From Coniferiporia sulphurascens (lineage: Eukaryota; Basidiomycota; Agaricomycetes; Hymenochaetales; Hymenochaetaceae): 64,000 bases of DNA. The position numbers and the translations under genes are program-made. The notes beneath the pieces were generated by a model, which saw nothing but the letters and a program-made list of their open reading frames with translations, ran no database searches and was not told the DNA's origin. Below, piece after piece: positions 49,255 to 60,479 of this stretch; the first letter of the stretch is position 1, and each line of letters opens with the position of its first letter. Location of the stretch: assembly GCA_002794785.1 (NCBI GenBank), contig NBBA01000004.1:372001-436000 (forward strand). The letters run 5' to 3'.

Positions 49255-50841
49255 ATGAGTGGCACCGAGACCCTTCCGTCGCTGAACAACACTGTGCGCC
49301 GACTTGTCGCCTACACGCGATACAAAACACGCTGACGCTTACCGCACCTTCAAGTTTGGTTGTCTTTTCTTAGCTGGAATGTGAGGTGGTGCACGGGATC
49401 CATAATTAACGCTGACTTGTTTGTCGTCTTCGACGACTATGTAGCTTCTCTACCGCGTAAGCCCTAGGTTCATCTTCTAATGAAAAGTGAATCTGAACAC
49501 CATACTGAGGATAGCCTATGGGGTTCTGGTGGTGTCCAGCTCTACCTCTATTATGACGTCCGTCCAACCATCTCTCCGCATTACACCTTCTCTTGATTAC
49601 GCGTATTATTCTGTGGTACAGAAATATACGAAAATCGACAAATGGGGGCTCAAAACATATATATTCATCCTATACACACTCGACACAGTATATCAAGCTC
49701 TACTCTTGAATGGTCTCTATTCGTACTTCGTAACGGGTTTTGCTGACGTCGCTGATCTCGGTCGGAACAAAAGGTAAATATTCAGCTTGAGTTGCAATAG
49801 CCTGGAATGACCATCTCCTTTCCTAGGCCTGTGATAGTTGTAAGCTTGTTCGCCGCTTTTATAAATGGTCTTTCGCAGTGTCTCTATGTCATGCGGGTCT
49901 GGCATCGTAAGATCCCTCTCCTTCATTCACACAAGCTCATAGACTCACTCCCTCCTGTAGTGAGCAAGGGGAATTACATTTTGACGGGAGTACTAGCCGC
50001 ACTCGTTCTAGGACAGTTTGCAGTGACCACCGTCTACTTTGGACTGACTTACAACCTTCCCGAGATTTCGGAGCTCACTACCGGTTCAGTCATCAGAACG
50101 GAGTTTGCTTTGGATTCCATCGTGGCGATCACCGATATGACCATCGCTACCGTTATAGTCCTCCTCCTGCGCTCATCGCGTTCAGGAGTCAGGCAGACAG
50201 ACTCGCTCATAAACTGTCTTATTCTGTATACGGTCAGTTCAAGTGTCATCACGAGTATAGTGGCGCTGGGGACCTTGATCACCGCTGTCGTTCTTCCCAA
50301 AACGTTCATTTACTTGCTTTCAGACCTTGTCATTCCAAAGCGTACGCATATATTTCCCCCTCTTCTCTCGACGATCCGTCATACTCAATAGTTCTTCGTA
50401 TTGACAGTATACCTCAACTCAACTCTGGCTATGTCCGGATTACTTGTTTTCCCATGTTTCGTTCAACGCTAAAAAGTGTTGTTGTTATAGGTTGAACTCT
50501 CGTCAGAGACTCCGTAATGGATTTCATAATGACTCAGGAAATGGGATAAGTTTGTCCAATATACTCCCTCGTTGTGTCGGGAGCGTAAGCGCACGAAATG
50601 TACGATCTTCCCTATCATCTCTCACCAAATTTAACTTGACTCCTGTTTCTTTCATTCTTTGACATATCTAAAGGCTCCTGCTTCAACCGATATCGCAATG
50701 GTCAACATTAGAATTGACACGGAACAGACTTCGAGCAACGGTACTGTCGAGCACAAGGTGTGTTTCAATCCCATTCTGCCGCGTGACCTTCATACAAGCT
50801 TGCTGATAATTCCCGCGCTTGCCTTCCTGAACCTGTGGTAG
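49255..50841 (+). CDS. DUF6534-type integral membrane protein, copy 1
   Basis: A putative first exon, 49255-49293, gives MSGTETLPSLNNT, a typical family start. The confident part is 3': an exon ending 49773 (KYTKIDKWGLKTYIFILYTL, preceded across an intron by QLYLYYD), then 49827-49906, 49961-50341, 50408-50432, 50491-50599 and 50674-50841. Family motifs are RVWHLSKGNYILTG, SGVRQTDSLINCLILYT and LYLNSTLAMLNSRQRLR. Family members have seven hydrophobic helices with a DUF6534 domain before the tail; function is unknown. The exons joining 49293 to about 49550 are not resolved. A possible exon at about 49355-49379 encodes FGCLFLAG. If no splice path works, the 5' end is damaged. The last intron (50600-50673) is inferred from family-like tail sequence; without it the frame stops at 50662. 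Confidence 0.65.
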
Positions 50842-52712
50842 AGGGCTCAGTTCAGTGTGGACGATGTTTCTTCCTATGCACCTGAAGAGGGGCAAGAGAG
50901 CAAGCATCACACTAGTGATTCTGATCTGATAAACTCAAGATGCTAGGGTGAAAGTGTCTTGCGCTCGACTCCCGGAACTTGATCTATTGTGATATTTTGT
51001 TTGAACAGTCTGCACTTCAAAGATGGTTCCTGTATGTAACATTGGTTATTTAACAACTGGGTTCCGCGAATAGTATCTGGGATGTACAGCCCCCGTCTTC
51101 CCTTAGCTCTCTGGAGTATTGTACTCACCGGAGGCGCTGGGGTTGCGATATAGGCGTGAACATGTCTGGTTTTGGTTTTGTGCGACGTTCTATTTCGGCT
51201 TCTTCGCCATTGACGCTTTTCCTAGCTGTGAACGTCCGTTAGGTATCCGGCAGGCTGTCTGCTCCCCTCTCGGTTCGCACTCGGGCACCTCGCGTGTCGT
51301 GTTCGTTTATCCTAGCTTGGTCTTCGAGTAATCCGAAAATAGCACGCAAAGACCGGAATATTTTATCACTGGAACCAACTTCTCCCGCTCTTCAAGTTGC
51401 TTGCAAACACGACCAAGCGCGAATTCGGGGATCGTCGCGAGTGCTCCATGAGTCTCAACTAGGTCGGGCGAATTTGTAATTTCCAGCTTTTCGGAGAATA
51501 TATGCTCTAGAATTTTGATGTACGGAGCTTTGTGCTTGGGGATTTGCGGCACAGAAATTATGTCGTTCCCAGGGGTTTCTGTCGGCGACTTCCCAATACG
51601 CAGACACTGTGTTCTCGATGCGGGAGGATCCTGTTGTAGGAACTTAAGTAGATCGCTCTGTGAAATAGTCGATGCATCGCAGAGGGAGCCCGACTGCACC
51701 ACGGGGGAGGTTAAGTCGTCGCGGTACTGAAGCGCGGCCATGACTTCCGGATAGAGCGGGGTCCATTTTACATTCCACTTGTACAGCTGCTCCGAGATAA
51801 TAAACAAAAGAAGAGGAACATTAATATTGTGCATCCCCTCGTTCTCCGATAGGCTTGTGGTACTGGCGAGCGAAACAGTTCAGCGTTTTTTCACTCTCCT
51901 GAGTTGGCAACCCGGATTCGATAAATCACTTGCGGCCTGTGCCGTGCGTATGTGCTTCCAATCTTCTCTTATTCTGTTTATTCCTCCGCCACAAATAGGC
52001 GCCCTACCGTCCCGGTTGCTAATCGTTTGTGTGCTCAAGAGGTATCAGAGCCTAGTGCCACATAGGTGAATTTATATAGCACTTACATGATTACACGGAT
52101 CCTTTGGGTGAGGGTGCAGTTCACCGCGGACTCTCATTTTGCCAATTCGAAAATCTCAATCCCATAACCCCGTGTTCTCCCGCTCGACGTGCTTCTCGGT
52201 GCTTTCCAGTGCATCCCATCATTGACCCCACAAGTTGGGACTTTCGCAGAAGTCTGTATAAGCGCCCGTTGATCAGGAGGCTTCACGGCTGTGTCCCAAC
52301 CTCGAACCGGCCCGGGGGATGTCTGATGACTGGGATCCTGGCCGTACGAAAAAAGCGAGTACATGTAGTATAAAGAAGAAAAAAATTATGCTTTTTTTGT
52401 TTGAAAGAACTCACCGCCGAAATTTGTGGATGAAAAACGATGAAAGGTTCCGGACGCACATGCTACCCCGCAAAATTATGCGAGTCGAGTAGTGATCAGC
52501 TCTAGGGTAGCGGGAATCGGGATAGATCGGCGGGGGCTGTTGTAAAAGGCAATGCGCAGCCTCAGCCCAAGCTTGGCTGGATATGGTGACGGCCTGAACG
52601 TCTTCTGCCAGGCTCCCATCAGTCTGCTCTCGCTGTCGTTTCCACCTGCACCGGCAGCGAAGAACTGCTTTCCTTCATTCACTAACGACGGTCTCGTCTC
52701 CCGTTTTTCAAA
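50842..52712. other. Intergenic with one orphan ORF
   Basis: Contains a minus-strand ATG-initiated ORF at 51834-51307 (175 codons), described separately, and the short similarity at 51130-51230 to 46881-46990. The remainder shows nothing recognisable. Confidence 0.35.
51307..51834 (-). CDS. Hypothetical protein, 175 aa, possibly partial
   Basis: An open frame with a protein-like composition (MHNINVPLLLFIISEQLYKW at the start, CKQLEEREKLVPVIKYSG near the end). I recognise no family, and flanking exons were not found. It may be a lineage-specific gene, one exon of a larger gene, or chance. The length and balanced composition are the only support. Confidence 0.3.
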   Translation of the reverse strand: MHNINVPLLLFIISEQLYKWNVKWTPLYPEVMAALQYRDDLTSPVVQSGSLCDASTISQSDLLKFLQQDPPASRTQCLRIGKSPTETPGNDIISVPQIPKHKAPYIKILEHIFSEKLEITNSPDLVETHGALATIPEFALGRVCKQLEEREKLVPVIKYSGLCVLFSDYSKTKLG

Positions 52713-55132
52713 ATGGCAGCCGCCATCAGCAACACCTTTGGTAACGTCTCCAGCTTCTCGAAGCCAGTCCTCGTCATCGCCGCATGCTAATTTTACCCTC
52801 TTCGGTATGAATAGGATCGGCCTATATAGGTGCTATGATTATGATGATGTACGTGCTCTGGCCGTTGTCGTTCCCCGTAAAGCAAGATCTGATGATGCCT
52901 GGAACCAGCTTGTATGGAATAACGTGTCTCCAGGTACGCCATCACCTCCGTGCCGGACTGAGTCGATTTGTATCTAATGAACCGGCAGACGTACATGATT
53001 TTTATTCGGTATCCAAAAGACTCCGCGTCGACGAAATGGCTTGTACGTACCGCTTTGATCAATGGAACGGAAGGGGTGTTTATTTCGTGATGCTTCTGAA
53101 CGGCTGGCAGGTTAGAGTGTTATGGTGAGTCTGCACCGCCTTCTCATCTATGTTCTCGCTATCGACACGTTTGAAGGGTCATGGAAACTTTCCATGTTGC
53201 ACTTGGTGAGTGGTTCTGCATCCCGAAGTTCCGAAAGCGCGCATCTTACGACATCGTGAAGTCTCCCATACGATGTATCATTACTTGGTGCGCCGCCATC
53301 TCTCATTCGCCGCACGCACCTATCTCATTCGCTGTTGGGTGTATAGATTACGAATTACGCGAATCCGCCCGCATTATTAGACGGTGTCTGGTGTGTGCTT
53401 TCTTGTACTATCTGCTCGGGGGATGCTTACCGTTCCGTATCTCCGCAGGTCCTTATTTGTTCGTGCACCCTCGCCTTATTTATATGAACAGACGCTGACG
53501 AACAGTCGAAACTAGCTATCGCTGGGAACGAACGTGGCAATCGCATTTGTAGTGCAGTGGTGCGTCAAAGTCCGATAACGCGCGTGTGTACCTTACGCTA
53601 ATGATGTCCTCTCTTCACAGTTTCTTCACGTTTAAGATTCATGGGTGTAAGTCACGCCAGGGTCGTCGGTGTGCTCAGCTCAAGAGACTAATTGTGTGCT
53701 AGTGAGCGGCAAGAACTGGTGGTTAACGGGACCGATCGTACGTCCGGCATCCGTTTTTAGAGCGCTTGAATGACTTCTGACTGTCTAATGTGTGTGAAGC
53801 TGGTCTTCGTAGTTTTACATTTGGGTAAGCCAGTTTGTGGACGTTGGAACCTTTTCTCACATGTTCGGATGGTCTTTCCAATCAGGGTTTGGGATGGGTA
53901 CGTTTTACCGGCATTTTTGTTTGACGCAGGACTAACGTTGCTATGATCCCCGTAGAAACGATGGCAGAGTTGTAAGCTCGTTCGCAACTGAACGATCGTC
54001 CAATTAGGATCCACAATGATTTACCTTTGTATCCCCAGCTTTGTAAAGAAACAGCTAGACCGATTGCCGGAGTTGACTGTGCGTCTCTCTCCGTACTCCT
54101 CTTCGCTTTGTTGGACTGACTTACGTAATATCCATGTCCATAGTACATCGCTGCCCTTCCGTTTGCAATCGCAGCTGTTTTGTCGGATATCGCGATCACA
54201 GGCGCTTTGTGCTACCTGCTTCAGCACAATAGGACATCCTTCAAATCGTGCGTTTTGAAAGCTACTGTCTGAGGAGTCAACGCGATTTACACGCTAGTTT
54301 TGACAGAACGAACAAGCTTATTAATTATCTTATCATTTATGCGATCAATCGCTGTCTACTGACATCGTAAGTCTCTATTTCGTGATTTGCCGGAAATATG
54401 TTATTAAATTGGACTACAGTGTTATGGCAGTTGTAGAAGTCATTGTTGTGAGTCAAGCTGTTCGGGAGCGATGACCGAGGGTAGACCACTGATGCGTATA
54501 TAGTTTGTGACACTGCCAGGCACTTTCTGGTTCCTTGCTGTTGATTTTGTGGGTATTCTTTGTTTATTGAGATCACAGACTTCTCACCCGGAGGTTCTTC
54601 AGGTCATCGGGAAATGTGAGGGGATCCGTCAACGTTATGGGGAAAAGCTAACCTAGTAGTATCAGGTTACGCGAACTCGCTTCTCGCGACGCTCAACTCA
54701 CGCTCTGCTCTGCGGGGGAAAGGCTACGATACCGAGGGAATGACCATTTCATCGAGCGACGAGGGCGTAGAGCACACAGGCATTGAAATCGCTCATGTCA
54801 CACCGTCGATGTTATCACGCAGTAGAATGACGACACAGGTAAGGAACGTCCGAAGGATATGAGTGTTTATCTTACTGGTGCCTTTTCCAGAACGGACAAG
54901 TGTCTTTGAACTTTGATGTATCGAGAAGTAGGGCGAGCAGAACTACCGAGACGGCGTCGATGGAACTGAAGGAGATGAAGGTACTGTCCTTTCGATGATG
55001 GTATTTTTTTTGACACTTACCGGCATCCCACACTAGACGCCGACGAAAAGTCGGACGCAGACGACCAACTCCGTTAAAGCTGAAGAATCTACGAATACCG
55101 AAAATGACGCCGGCGAGTTTAGGGCGTTATAA
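52713..55132 (+). CDS. DUF6534-type integral membrane protein, copy 2 (20 exons)
   Basis: Exons: 52713-52740, 52830-52933, 52989-53042, 53111-53124, 53177-53205, 53262-53338, 53516-53559, 53621-53646, 53703-53737, 53800-53824, 53886-53897, 53956-53971, 54039-54078, 54144-54247, 54298-54366, 54420-54447, 54504-54552, 54666-54838, 54891-54980, 55037-55132; 370 residues, every phase closing. Family motifs in order: SLYGITCLQTYMIFIRYPKD, VSHTMYHYLV, NWWLTGPI, IAAVLSDIAITGALCYLLQ, FDRTNKLINYLIIYAINRCL, and NSLLATLNSRSALRGKG. Seven hydrophobic helices are followed by a Ser/Thr-rich tail. Function unknown; probably a plasma-membrane or endomembrane protein. Exon 2 contains an unusual Met-rich insertion (AMIMMMYVL), which might hide another intron, and intron 6 is long (177 nt). 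Homologous to the gene at 49255. Confidence 0.8.
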
Positions 55133-55732
55133 CATATTATTCTTTCTTTTGCATGCTGTCTTCTCTTCTTTCATCTCGTTTCGGAAACTCAATGTCCATA
55201 CGATTCGACGCACATTCGCTTTCTAAAATGCTCTATCTGTTATCTGCGCTAATTTCTTGCTTACCTGTCTGCACGCACACTGCATATTTATACTACGCCT
55301 CTTTCTCTCATCTCTATTCTCTTCGGATGGATCTTTATCATCATCTTTTACTACCTCGCTTATTCTTGATTGCCAACAATAAGACTCTGTGCTGTGTCGC
55401 TTTTCTTTCTTTTTATTTTATTTTATACATACGTACGCACATGCACTACTGTATATCGGTCTTGGATGACGCTCTGTTTTCTTGCATATCTATGTAATTC
55501 GTTTTGTGTATTTAAACTGCGAATGGTAGACCAGATCCTCAGACGGGTTTCAATAGGCTTCTACGCTCGTTGAGTGGCGTGAACCAGGTTCTGTCAGAGG
55601 ACGCCGATCACCGCCGGCTTGTTATGGCAGTTGCTCTCTGTTTCTTGAATAAGTGACGTACGCGGGTGTCTCTTCAATTCACCCAGAAAATCCCCAGTCG
55701 TCACGGCCGTCACGTAATCCTATCAGCTCGTT
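55133..55732. other. Intergenic, no gene seen
   Basis: T-rich 3' region of the DUF6534 gene, then the upstream region of the GDP-fucose synthase gene. Short ORFs only. Confidence 0.35.
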
Positions 55733-55740
55733 TATATAAG
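55733..55740 (+). promoter_or_regulatory. TATA box of the GDP-fucose synthase gene
   Basis: TATATAAG lies 86-93 bp upstream of the ATG at 55826, in good position for a TATA promoter. Confidence 0.55.
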
Positions 55741-55825
55741 TACGACCCGTAATCTACGGACGGGAAAACACCAGCTGCAAAGTTGCTGTTACTTCTACCC
55801 CCCACTCTATCGCGAACGCAAAGCT

Positions 55826-57534
55826 ATGTCTGCTGGAAAAGTCATTTTGGTCACTGGAGGGAACGGCCTTGTTGGGCAGGCTATTAAGCGCGTTATTAAC
55901 GATCCCGAGGGCGACCCGAGGCTGCGTGCGGCGCAGGACGAGACGTGGCATTTCGTTGGGAGCAAGGAGGGCGATTTGAGGTGCGTATTTTTCGTTGGTT
56001 GGGCGCGGATGAGGAAAATGTGCGATACGCGATGTGAGACGCTAGATGCTTATGGGGTGTAGGGATCCGGGCGCAACGAAGCAGCTGTTCGAGAAGTACA
56101 AGCCGACGCATGTCATCCATCTGGCCGCCGTAGGTTAGTTGTTGCTCGAGGTCGGCTACAGAGCCTTCAGGATCCGACGCTGATTGAATCGATTTGTTGC
56201 AGTTGGCGGGCTATTCAAAAACATGGCGCATAACGTATGTGAATTCCTGTTCTCCTCGCACGTTGCCAACCTCCTGACGCGTGTGTCTCGACTTTGCTCA
56301 CTAGTTAACTATCCTGCGCGACAACCTGCTGATCAACGATGATGTCTTGCACTGCTCGCATGTGTACAAAGTCGAGAAGGTGATATCGTGTCTGTCTACG
56401 TGTGTGTTCCCGGACGAGAAGGAGGTGAAGAATATCTACCCGCTTACGGAGGCGAAGATACACCTCGGCCCTTCGCATCCGAGCAACTTTGGGTACTCGC
56501 AAGCGAAGCGGCTTGTGGATATCCAAAATCGGTGCGTACATGCGCTTATCTGAGGATTTGTGTTACTGAAACTAGAGGTTGTTGTGGTTAGGGCGTACAA
56601 GCAGGAGTTTGGGTGTAATTTCACGTCTGCGATCCCGACGAATGTGTTTGGTCAGTTTGATAACTTGTGCGTGTGGACTGTCGCATACAGCGAGTATTTC
56701 GCGCTGAGTTCTGACGTCGTACAGCGACCTCGAGGACTCGCACGTCATTCCCGGTCTCGTTCACAAATGCTACCTTGCCGAAAGTGCGTTTTCGCGTCCG
56801 CATACAATCTACTTTGTTTCTACTGAAACTTATTTCGTTTGCCTGACCTCATCAGGGGACGGTACCGTGTTCCGCCCGTCTGGCAGCGGAAAACCTTTGC
56901 GCCAGTTCATCTACTCTCTCGATCTCGCAAAGTTGTTCGTCTGGATGCTGAGGAGCTATGACGACGTCGACCCACTCATCCTGTCTGGTGCGTCTGCTCC
57001 GTCCTGTTCTCTGGTTCTCGCGTCCGCTGATGCTAATGCCGATGCCACTGCCTAGTTCCGGAGGAGCAGGAGGTTAGCATCGAGTTTGTGGTGAACTGCG
57101 TCGTCAAAGCCTTAGAGCGCAATCGGGAGAGACGGAGGGCTAGTGACCCGTCGCTGAAACCGTTTGAAATCAAAATGGAGGTATGTCTACGCATTTTTTT
57201 TCGCTTCCTCTGGGAGCATTACTCATGCGTGTTTGTTTTTTCTTCCTTCCAATTCTTTTTTTATTTTTCCTCCGGTGTCGGCGACAGTGGAACCGCGAGG
57301 CGTCCGATGGTCAATTCCGCAAACCCGCGTCCAACGCGAAGCTTGCCGGGTTGCTCGAGAAGACTGGCATGAACTTCCACTTTACGCCGTTCGACCAGGG
57401 TACGTGAAACTATCTAATTCTCATTTTTATGGGTTAAATGTTGATAATCCGACGGTTTGTTTCGTGCAGCTTTGCAAGAGACCGTCGACTGGTTCATTGA
57501 GAACTACGAGTCGGGCGTCCGAGGGTCTAAGTAA
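55826..57534 (+). CDS. GFUS: GDP-L-fucose synthase (GDP-4-keto-6-deoxymannose epimerase/reductase)
   Basis: Ten exons: 55826-55980, 56063-56133, 56203-56234, 56305-56531, 56592-56666, 56725-56783, 56856-56987, 57056-57180, 57288-57399, 57470-57534; 350 residues. The Rossmann motif [12 protein letters not shown] binds [20 protein letters not shown] is typical of the family. The catalytic Ser (in LSTCVFP, about 117) and the Tyr/Lys pair (in NFGYSQAKR, about 150 and 154) are present. [28 protein letters not shown] and [17 protein letters not shown] follow. The enzyme converts GDP-4-keto-6-deoxy-D-mannose to GDP-L-fucose in the cytosol and needs an upstream GDP-mannose 4,6-dehydratase, which is not in this window. 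The presence of all catalytic residues argues for an active enzyme. A TATA box lies about 90 bp upstream. Confidence 0.92.
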
Positions 57535-58961
57535 GGAACGATTGCAATGTGCAATGTGATGATCTTCACGCATATTTCGCCGTTTGCGATATGATATCCG
57601 GGGGCAGATTTACTCTTTTCCCTCCCTTCTTTTTCCCTCTAGGATGCTCGACTCCGAGTGAAAAATGTACTTGTAATGAGATGGAAAGTTGGGAATAGAT
57701 GGAAGCTGCTGACGTCTCTGTATGAGTTTGGTTTCAAGTGCGCGGGCTGGGGTGTTGGTTGTCCTTTCTGGCAGAATCAGTTTGCTTGAGATTACGCTGC
57801 TTAGATTCACTGCAAAGATAGATTGAGTGCAAATTAGATAATTATGGAAGAGATTGAAGGGGTTAGGGGGACATGTATATTGTGTCCAAGACTCGAGATT
57901 ACTCACGAAATTGCAAAGTTTAGTGGCTGTGTGGCGTGTCTCACAAACAGATACAAATTGACTTGGCCCGGTGAACCATCCAGTCTGAGTCTCTCCCCTT
58001 GACGGCGTCCAATTCAAATGCTTTCGCTTCTTTCCTCTTCTCCTGTGATAACTCCTTGTGAAAGCTGCTATTTCCCAAGAATCGCACTCTCGGGCCCAGG
58101 ACTTTGTGTGGTCTCGGTCGCAGAGCGTGTATTGTCGGGCTCGAGCTTGCCTGGCAATCTGAACTCGGACTCGGACTCGGACTCGGATCAACTGGGAATT
58201 GCGGACTGAGACATATGTACACACGTTCGACGTGGGACTAGCCGACATCCGAGCCGCACAGCTTTTGAGCGGGAAGGGGCGCGTGGGCTTATTGTGAAAC
58301 TCGGGATTTGTTGTCTGGTCTGTATGAATTGCCCTCGGGAGCTGGCCTAGATGCCTCCTCCGCCTGGGGAGAAAATAGGGGCACACGTGAATTTCTACGT
58401 TCTACGTAGTACTGGTTTCGGCGGTTCCTTCTCGACTTCAGCCTGGTAGATTACTTATGAGCTACGATCTTGGTGCACTCTCTACCGAATTCTTGAAGTC
58501 TCCAGACGCACCAAACTGGTCGTGGTCCCAGCTTGTTGACTTAATTGCTTCGCTGATGGTCTTACACTTACACCCGGCTCCAAGCGTCAAGCCCCTAAGA
58601 AGAAACATGTCTCCCCGGCCATAATCAAATCTACCCGCAAATCCCTATTTGTCTTGGGCCTCGTCTTGACGATCGAGGATCTGTTGACTCCCTGCATTGA
58701 CAGGCTAACGAGCTTCCGGACAATACGATTGCATTTGTCTCTACCAATAAGCAACGTGCACCTCTCCTCCACTTGCGTTCTACCCAATCGGAATACTTTG
58801 CATGGGGGTGCGGTGAGTGTGGGCAGGGATTCTCATCCGCGTGCTTCCCGACTCACAAAAGCCTGGCACCACTAACCGACACTTGGAGCGTCGGACTCGC
58901 TCAGTCCTATCGTTCTGCTCCGCCCGCCCCCATTCCTCTCAAACCCCTGTCTTTGCGTGGC
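57535..58961. other. Intergenic, with conserved flank of the membrane-protein array
   Basis: Contains a CTCGGA tandem repeat (58162-58188) and, at 58369-58384, GGAGAAAATAGGGGCA, which is repeated upstream of the third array copy (63234-63250). The long minus-strand open frame at 58386-57610 is partly a translation of the hexamer repeat and is not accepted as a gene. Confidence 0.45.
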
Positions 58962-58969
58962 TATATAAG
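58962..58969 (+). promoter_or_regulatory. TATA box of array gene 1
   Basis: TATATAAG in a CTATATAAGAG context, about 160 bp upstream of the ATG at 59130. It is followed by a CT-rich stretch (58998-59060), common near fungal transcription starts. Confidence 0.55.
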
Positions 58970-59129
58970 AGCGTCATCTGCCTGTATAACGATTTATCCT
59001 TCTTCTTCACCTTTTACTTTCTTCTTCGGATTTCTTCTTCTTCTCCTTCTCGTCCTTCATTTCCATCCGCCGGTTCGGATTTTACCCAACATATTCTACT
59101 TTTCCTTTTAAAATCTTTGATTTGACATC

Positions 59130-60005
59130 ATGCCCTTCTTCTCCCTTTTCAAATCTGGCGAAAATGCGTTTGATATGCTTATTCTCTCGTGGACCTCCCA
59201 CCCTCGTCTGGTGTGCGCGGCTGAGCCTCGCGACTATGACCAAATTTTGGATCGAATCATTTCAGAGTTGAAGTTTCATTGCGAGACGGTGAGTTTTATC
59301 CCTTTGTCAGATTTAATGTTTCTCATTATTTCTTGCGATTGTGTCTTAGCTTCTTGCAATTCTCTTGTGAGTATGACGGGTATGAATCCTTATTATTGGC
59401 TAATAGTTTTTTTTATTAAGTTTCATGGCGACGATTGGCGAGCTACCTTGTCTTATTTCGTGGACACTCGCCTGTCTTCTTTATACGTTGATGACATATA
59501 TGGTTTTGGACGGCCTGTCCGGCGAGGTTTTGCACGTATGTCCAAATCCAATTACTATCCGAAACCCGCACTCAAGACTCTCACCTCTTTTTTTACCGGC
59601 ATATCTCGCCCCTCTTCACAACATAATCCATCCCATCATCAGTTATGGATTGAATCAGCCTCGTATAAGCGCGCTTTGTTCGCATGTCTTGCGAAGCTGC
59701 CCGCGCTGTTGGTGCTAGGATCGCTTTGCGCGCTCGCACTCTCGCAGTGGAACACGCCGTTCACCGCTGTCATGCTGTGCTGCGTCGTGGGCGTGCTTAT
59801 CGTTACGTTCGCGGTACGCTTGCGCGTGTATGTTGTCTTTGTGCAGGCGGGGATCTGGGTGGCCGACGTGTTCAAGAAGCTTGGACGCGTGGTGAGTCGT
59901 ACGCGTGGAGCGGAAGGTGATGCTGACAAGAAGCAAAGTGGGGAAAAGGAGGGGGATGAGGAGGTTGTTTTTCCGGAGCTGCCGTTTGGTCCCGAACGCG
60001 TCTGA
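59130..60005 (+). CDS. Tandem-array small membrane protein, copy 1
   Basis: Four exons: 59130-59288 (53 codons), 59350-59366 (17 nt), 59421-59535, 59643-60005; 217 residues. The N-terminus has LILSWTSHPRLV and a following charged segment (PRDYDQILDRIISELKFHCE). Exon 2 adds LLAIL and leads into a hydrophobic stretch. Further hydrophobic segments are LISWTLACLLYTLMTYMVL, LPALLVLGSLCALALSQW and AVMLCCVVGVLIVTFAV. The tail is charged, with many Lys/Glu, and ends VFPELPFGPERV. The reading frame only matches copy 2 when the 17-nt exon is included. I recognise no family. It is probably a three- or four-helix membrane protein with a cytosolic acidic tail. A TATA box lies 160 bp upstream. Confidence 0.75.
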   Translation: MPFFSLFKSGENAFDMLILSWTSHPRLVCAAEPRDYDQILDRIISELKFHCETVSFIPLSDLMFLIISCDCVLASCNSLVSMTGMNPYYWLIVFFIKFHGDDWRATLSYFVDTRLSSLYVDDIYGFGRPVRRGFARMSKSNYYPKPALKTLTSFFTGISRPSSQHNPSHHQLWIESASYKRALFACLAKLPALLVLGSLCALALSQWNTPFTAVMLCCVVGVLIVTFAVRLRVYVVFVQAGIWVADVFKKLGRVVSRTRGAEGDADKKQSGEKEGDEEVVFPELPFGPERV

Positions 60006-60207
60006 CGTTTGGGTGGATGGGGATTTTGGGCGTTTGTCAACTGGTATTGATACGCTTATACACATTCGTTTGAATTTGAGATATTTGGAATAACATAATC
60101 ATTTTCTAATTCAAGGCCAGGAAGTTGTAGGTGGATGCTTTTGGCGATTCATAGTGGCATGTATGATGGTGCGTCGTGCTGGTCTATAGCTACGCAGTGA
60201 CGTTATT

Positions 60208-60355
60208 CACATTACAGGTTGCATAAATGATGGCACAACGCGTCGTGCGCGGAAATTTTTGTACAGTTTTGTAATTAAAATGACTTAACCAAACTTGGTG
60301 TGAGACTGACTTGGTCGTGTCGTGCCGTGCTGCGGCCGACGCATACTTTCTACTC
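60208..60355 (+). repeat. Left arm of inverted repeat
   Basis: About 148 nt, matching the reverse complement of 60480-60635 with mismatches and small gaps. Shared words include ATGATGGCACAACGCGTCGT, AAAATGACTT versus GAAATGACTT, and CGTGTCGTGCCGTGCTG versus CGCGTCGTGCCGTGCTG. The arms are separated by about 125 nt and could form a long imperfect hairpin, like a MITE or a hairpin RNA precursor. Confidence 0.8.
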
Positions 60356-60479
60356 TGCTCATAAAAAGTCATTTGCTTCTGGGTTCATGACGAACTCGGA
60401 CTGCTTAAGATCATATGGCTGTGATTCTAATATCTTTTTTTAAATCTTACGGTGCAGCAGTTGGTCAAGTAGAGACCTG

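Noticed and set aside
57610..58386. 258-codon minus-strand ORF
   Set aside because: Part of it translates the CTCGGA repeat into Arg-Val repeats, the composition is not protein-like, and it overlaps the conserved flank of the array.
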